From CAZSAL01 sp964604825 (GTDB lineage: Bacteria > Elusimicrobiota > Elusimicrobia > 2-01-FULL-59-12): a stretch of 64,000 bases of DNA. Made by a program: the position numbers and the translations under genes. The notes under the pieces are model-generated. The model saw only the letters and a list, made by a program, of their open reading frames with translations, did not search any database and was not told the origin of the DNA. Position 1 is the stretch's first letter; each line of letters opens with the position of its first letter. Positions 61,811 to 64,000 of the stretch are shown piece by piece. The DNA lies in assembly GCA_964604825.1 (NCBI GenBank), contig CAZSAL010000005.1, positions 1 through 64,000 of the forward strand, in the 5' to 3' direction.

Positions 61811-64000
61811 ATGATTACGCACAGATTCATCGTGAGGCCGCTCGCGTTCACGCTGGCGTTCTGCCTTGCCGTATCGAATGTGAGCGCGGAATTCGGAACG
61901 CGCCCAGCCACTAAGTCTCCGGCGGGCGTCCGCCGGGGACTCAGTGGAGGACGGAGTTCGGAAGTTGGAAGTTTTTATAAAGGAAAACCTTCTTCCGCAT
62001 CCCGCATTTCATACTCCGCGTTAATGATGTCGCCGTTTGAAACGCAGGCTCTCGCTCCGGCGGCGACGCAGGTCCGTCATTTTTTCCTCGATCCAAGAGT
62101 CAAGGCTAAAGTAATAAATACCATCCCCTCGGCGCGACGCTTCCTGCCGAAGGCAGCGCTGCCGGATGATTACTGGCGGCGTTTTGTCTTCGATGGGACA
62201 TATATCCCGCCCGCGGTTCAAGAACTGCTTTTTGAAAATCCCATTCTCAGGCCCTGCTATATCGCGGTGCTAAACGAAGATCGAAATGAAGCCGGGTCGC
62301 TCGTCCCCGTCGAGGCGGATGCACTAAGCGCACTGGGCGGGCCCTCGGTTCTGGATCGTTTCACTGGTTTTTCGGCGGGGACGGAGGATGGAGCGCGGGC
62401 AATGATGGCGCAGGGGTATACGGTGCTTGTGGCTGTGACCGATCAATACACCGAGGGGGAGACGCTTTACCATATCCACAAAGTCGCGAATGGACGCCAG
62501 GCTTTTTTCCCTTTGCCGGATGGCACCTGGCTTGGGATCAAAAATTCGGGACAGTTTGTCGATGAAAACCAGCCGCCGTTTTTCATCAAAAAGCCTGAAA
62601 TTGCGGGGGATCCCGAATACTGGGGAATAGGTTTTCGGGACCGCATTGATGACGCCGCACGCATGCATCTCGATGTGATGCATCGCGGCGGGGAAAGTCT
62701 GACGCAATGGCTGGCCTGGCGGCCGCTTCACGTTTTGTGCGACGGCCGGGGCGGCCTGGTACGCGCAGTGGAATTCCCCGGACCAGACGGGAAGCCTCTT
62801 GAACCGGTATTGCAGTTTATCCGGTCCGTCGAGGGCCCCTACCGGATTGTGAAGTGGCCGCAGATGCTGGCCACCGATTACAGATTGAAGCGCATGGAAC
62901 GCCTGGCTGCCGTGCTTTTCTACCTGGGGTTGGAACAAATCATCCTGACGCCCGCCGAAATCATTCTGAGAGCGATGAGGCGTTGGGCGGCGGCAGAAGC
63001 GGGTATGGCAAATTCAGGATTCAACAAATGTTCCTCCCATTTTCAGGACCTGACCCTTGCGGGAGAAGATAACGACAGCGACGAGTTCCGCGACCTGACT
63101 CGATTTACGGAACACCAGGTTCGGGCGGGCTGTTGTTTGATGACCCGTCATTTGCTGCGGCAATACGGGTTTCCCGTTATAGCGCTGACTAATAAATTCT
63201 ATACGCTTGCCGTGATGGCACGAACGGCGCGGGCATATGGGGAAACGTTCGTTGAGCGGCTTTTCCCGGAACCTCTGGAGCCCATGCGCGAGTTGTTCCA
63301 GAGTTACTTTAAGAAATTGGACACCCGGTTTTTACAGTCCTGGTTGGCGAGAAGCGAAACCGGAATTCCAATTATCCTGGCAGGAGTGTTACATGGCATG
63401 CCAGTGGAATGGTTATTCGGAGAAAATCGTAGTCAGGCTGCAGATGATCCGCACTCCGGGTTGCGTGAAGCCGGCAGACGGATATGGAACTGGTTGGTGG
63501 AAGAACTGCGGACCCGGGGGATCATGGCCGACCCCCTGTCACCGAATGATCTGGATTATCTGTCATTTTCCGGGGAACGATTTCATCAAGATGTCCAGGT
63601 CGCTTTGGGCCGGGCAGCCGCCCGGTTGGGGAGCCAATGGATCAAGCCCGAATCTGTGGTCCCCAGGTATTCGACTCTGATAGAAAAATGGCTCAACGGG
63701 ATGATCGGAATTAAGGTGGCCTGGAACGGGCCGTCTATCAATGAGGGGAATCTACTCGCGTCTTTCTGGGCGCTTGAGGAAGAAATGTATCGTCTGAATC
63801 CGGTGTACGGAAGGGTGAAATGGAGGATGAGCGCTGGCGACGCTTTCCCGCCGGGTTTTGTCAGCGGCGCTCCCGTCACAATTCCTCTCGATCGTATTGG
63901 TCATGATATTGTCGGCCAACAAGAGGGAACGCCGGCGAATGGCCCGGGTCTCCGTCCGGACATCACGGAAAGCTTGCGGAACGCTATCGAAGATTCTGAC
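61811..64000 (+). CDS. Large exported protein 3 of the QALAP group (3' end outside window)
   Basis: 730 codons without a stop up to the window end, from ATG 61811. Signal peptide (LAFTLAFCLAVSNVSAE), then about 45 residues coded by palindromic sequence, then FETQALAPAA as in the proteins at 19587 and 22862. The following 650 residues are soluble and mixed. LPDGTWLGIKNSGQFVDE and FFIKKPEIAGDPEYWGIGF hint at a nucleotide or ligand domain, but I recognise no family. No HExxH or kinase triad is seen in the visible part. Confidence 0.65.
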   Translation, partial: MITHRFIVRPLAFTLAFCLAVSNVSAEFGTRPATKSPAGVRRGLSGGRSSEVGSFYKGKPSSASRISYSALMMSPFETQALAPAATQVRHFFLDPRVKAKVINTIPSARRFLPKAALPDDYWRRFVFDGTYIPPAVQELLFENPILRPCYIAVLNEDRNEAGSLVPVEADALSALGGPSVLDRFTGFSAGTEDGARAMMAQGYTVLVAVTDQYTEGETLYHIHKVANGRQAFFPLPDGTWLGIKNSGQFVDENQPPFFIKKPEIAGDPEYWGIGFRDRIDDAARMHLDVMHRGGESLTQWLAWRPLHVLCDGRGGLVRAVEFPGPDGKPLEPVLQFIRSVEGPYRIVKWPQMLATDYRLKRMERLAAVLFYLGLEQIILTPAEIILRAMRRWAAAEAGMANSGFNKCSSHFQDLTLAGEDNDSDEFRDLTRFTEHQVRAGCCLMTRHLLRQYGFPVIALTNKFYTLAVMARTARAYGETFVERLFPEPLEPMRELFQSYFKKLDTRFLQSWLARSETGIPIILAGVLHGMPVEWLFGENRSQAADDPHSGLREAGRRIWNWLVEELRTRGIMADPLSPNDLDYLSFSGERFHQDVQVALGRAAARLGSQWIKPESVVPRYSTLIEKWLNGMIGIKVAWNGPSINEGNLLASFWALEEEMYRLNPVYGRVKWRMSAGDAFPPGFVSGAPVTIPLDRIGHDIVGQQEGTPANGPGLRPDITESLRNAIEDSD
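61899..62027. repeat. In-frame palindromic elements behind signal peptide of exported protein 3
   Basis: GGAATTCGGAACGCGCC-type bases and GGACGGAGTTCGGAAG on the left match CTTCTTCCGCATCCCGC and CATACTCCGCG on the right. A nested stem is CACTAAGTCTCCGGCGGGCG / CGCCGGGGACTCAGTG. Confidence 0.65.

Overview
This window looks like a scaffold from an uncultivated Gram-negative bacterium, about 55% GC by eye. The envelope genes point that way: ExbB/ExbD/TonB, lipoproteins, MltA, an L,D-transpeptidase and an outer-membrane-style signal-peptide repertoire. I infer a candidate-phylum lineage such as Omnitrophota. The grounds are the mosaic gene content, several large exported proteins of an unfamiliar family, and dense palindromic repeats. 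No marker gene here proves the assignment. A run of 100 N (32908-33007) marks a scaffold gap. I saw no rRNA, tRNA or CRISPR array.

Layout. 1-699: end of a TPR protein. 766-5245: a small accessory island bounded by a perfect 24-bp direct repeat. It holds two ORF6N genes, a NotI-like endonuclease with an adenine methylase, a PIN-domain gene, and repeated intergenic scars. 5.4-8.0 kb: DUF502 membrane protein plus an ExbB-ExbD-TonB energy-transduction operon. 8.1-14.4 kb: glycosyltransferase, queD, queC, tandem ThyX, response regulator, MltA. 14.4-18.7 kb (minus): uracil-DNA glycosylase-like gene, then an amino-sugar kinase, NagZ and NamZ operon for peptidoglycan recycling. 18.8-19.4 kb: MNT/HEPN pair. 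19.6-25.7 kb: two very large exported multidomain proteins; a third runs off the right end (61811-64000). 26.1-27.5 kb: Phd/YoeB pair and murQ. 27.8-32.8 kb: sodium-solute symporter, two L,D-transpeptidase-fold proteins, an orphan protein and a second, exported NamZ. 33-40.4 kb: MBL-fold hydrolase, queG, a secreted GH13 enzyme and two GT-C/TPR membrane proteins. 40.4-51.1 kb (minus): lipoate ligase and a complete glycine-cleavage operon (lpdA, lipA, gcvT, gcvH, gcvPA, gcvPB). A 3-kb toxin-antitoxin/nuclease patch separates the two gcvP halves. 51.1-61.7 kb: a 33-residue basic protein, DUF155-like protein, ferredoxin, panD, PDZ lipoprotein, GH5, aconitase, cyclophilin, a membrane HExxH protein, dolichol-kinase-like protein and polysaccharide deacetylase.

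How the genes fit together. Cell-wall turnover is a strong theme: NamZ releases MurNAc, NagZ releases GlcNAc, the BadF/BadG kinase phosphorylates the amino sugar and MurQ removes the lactyl ether. MltA, L,D-transpeptidases and a NodB deacetylase remodel the sacculus. The second theme is one-carbon metabolism from glycine, with its own lipoate synthesis and ligation. The third is queuosine synthesis (queD, queC, queG).

The most unusual feature is genome architecture. At least seven families of palindromic elements, 40-130 bp long, lie between genes and also inside at least a dozen conserved enzyme genes. There they keep the reading frame and add 10-35 residues, or supply new N- or C-termini. 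This resembles the Rickettsia palindromic elements. A second pattern is a -10 hexamer placed 6-7 nt before the start codon with no Shine-Dalgarno, seen at seven genes, which suggests leaderless mRNAs.
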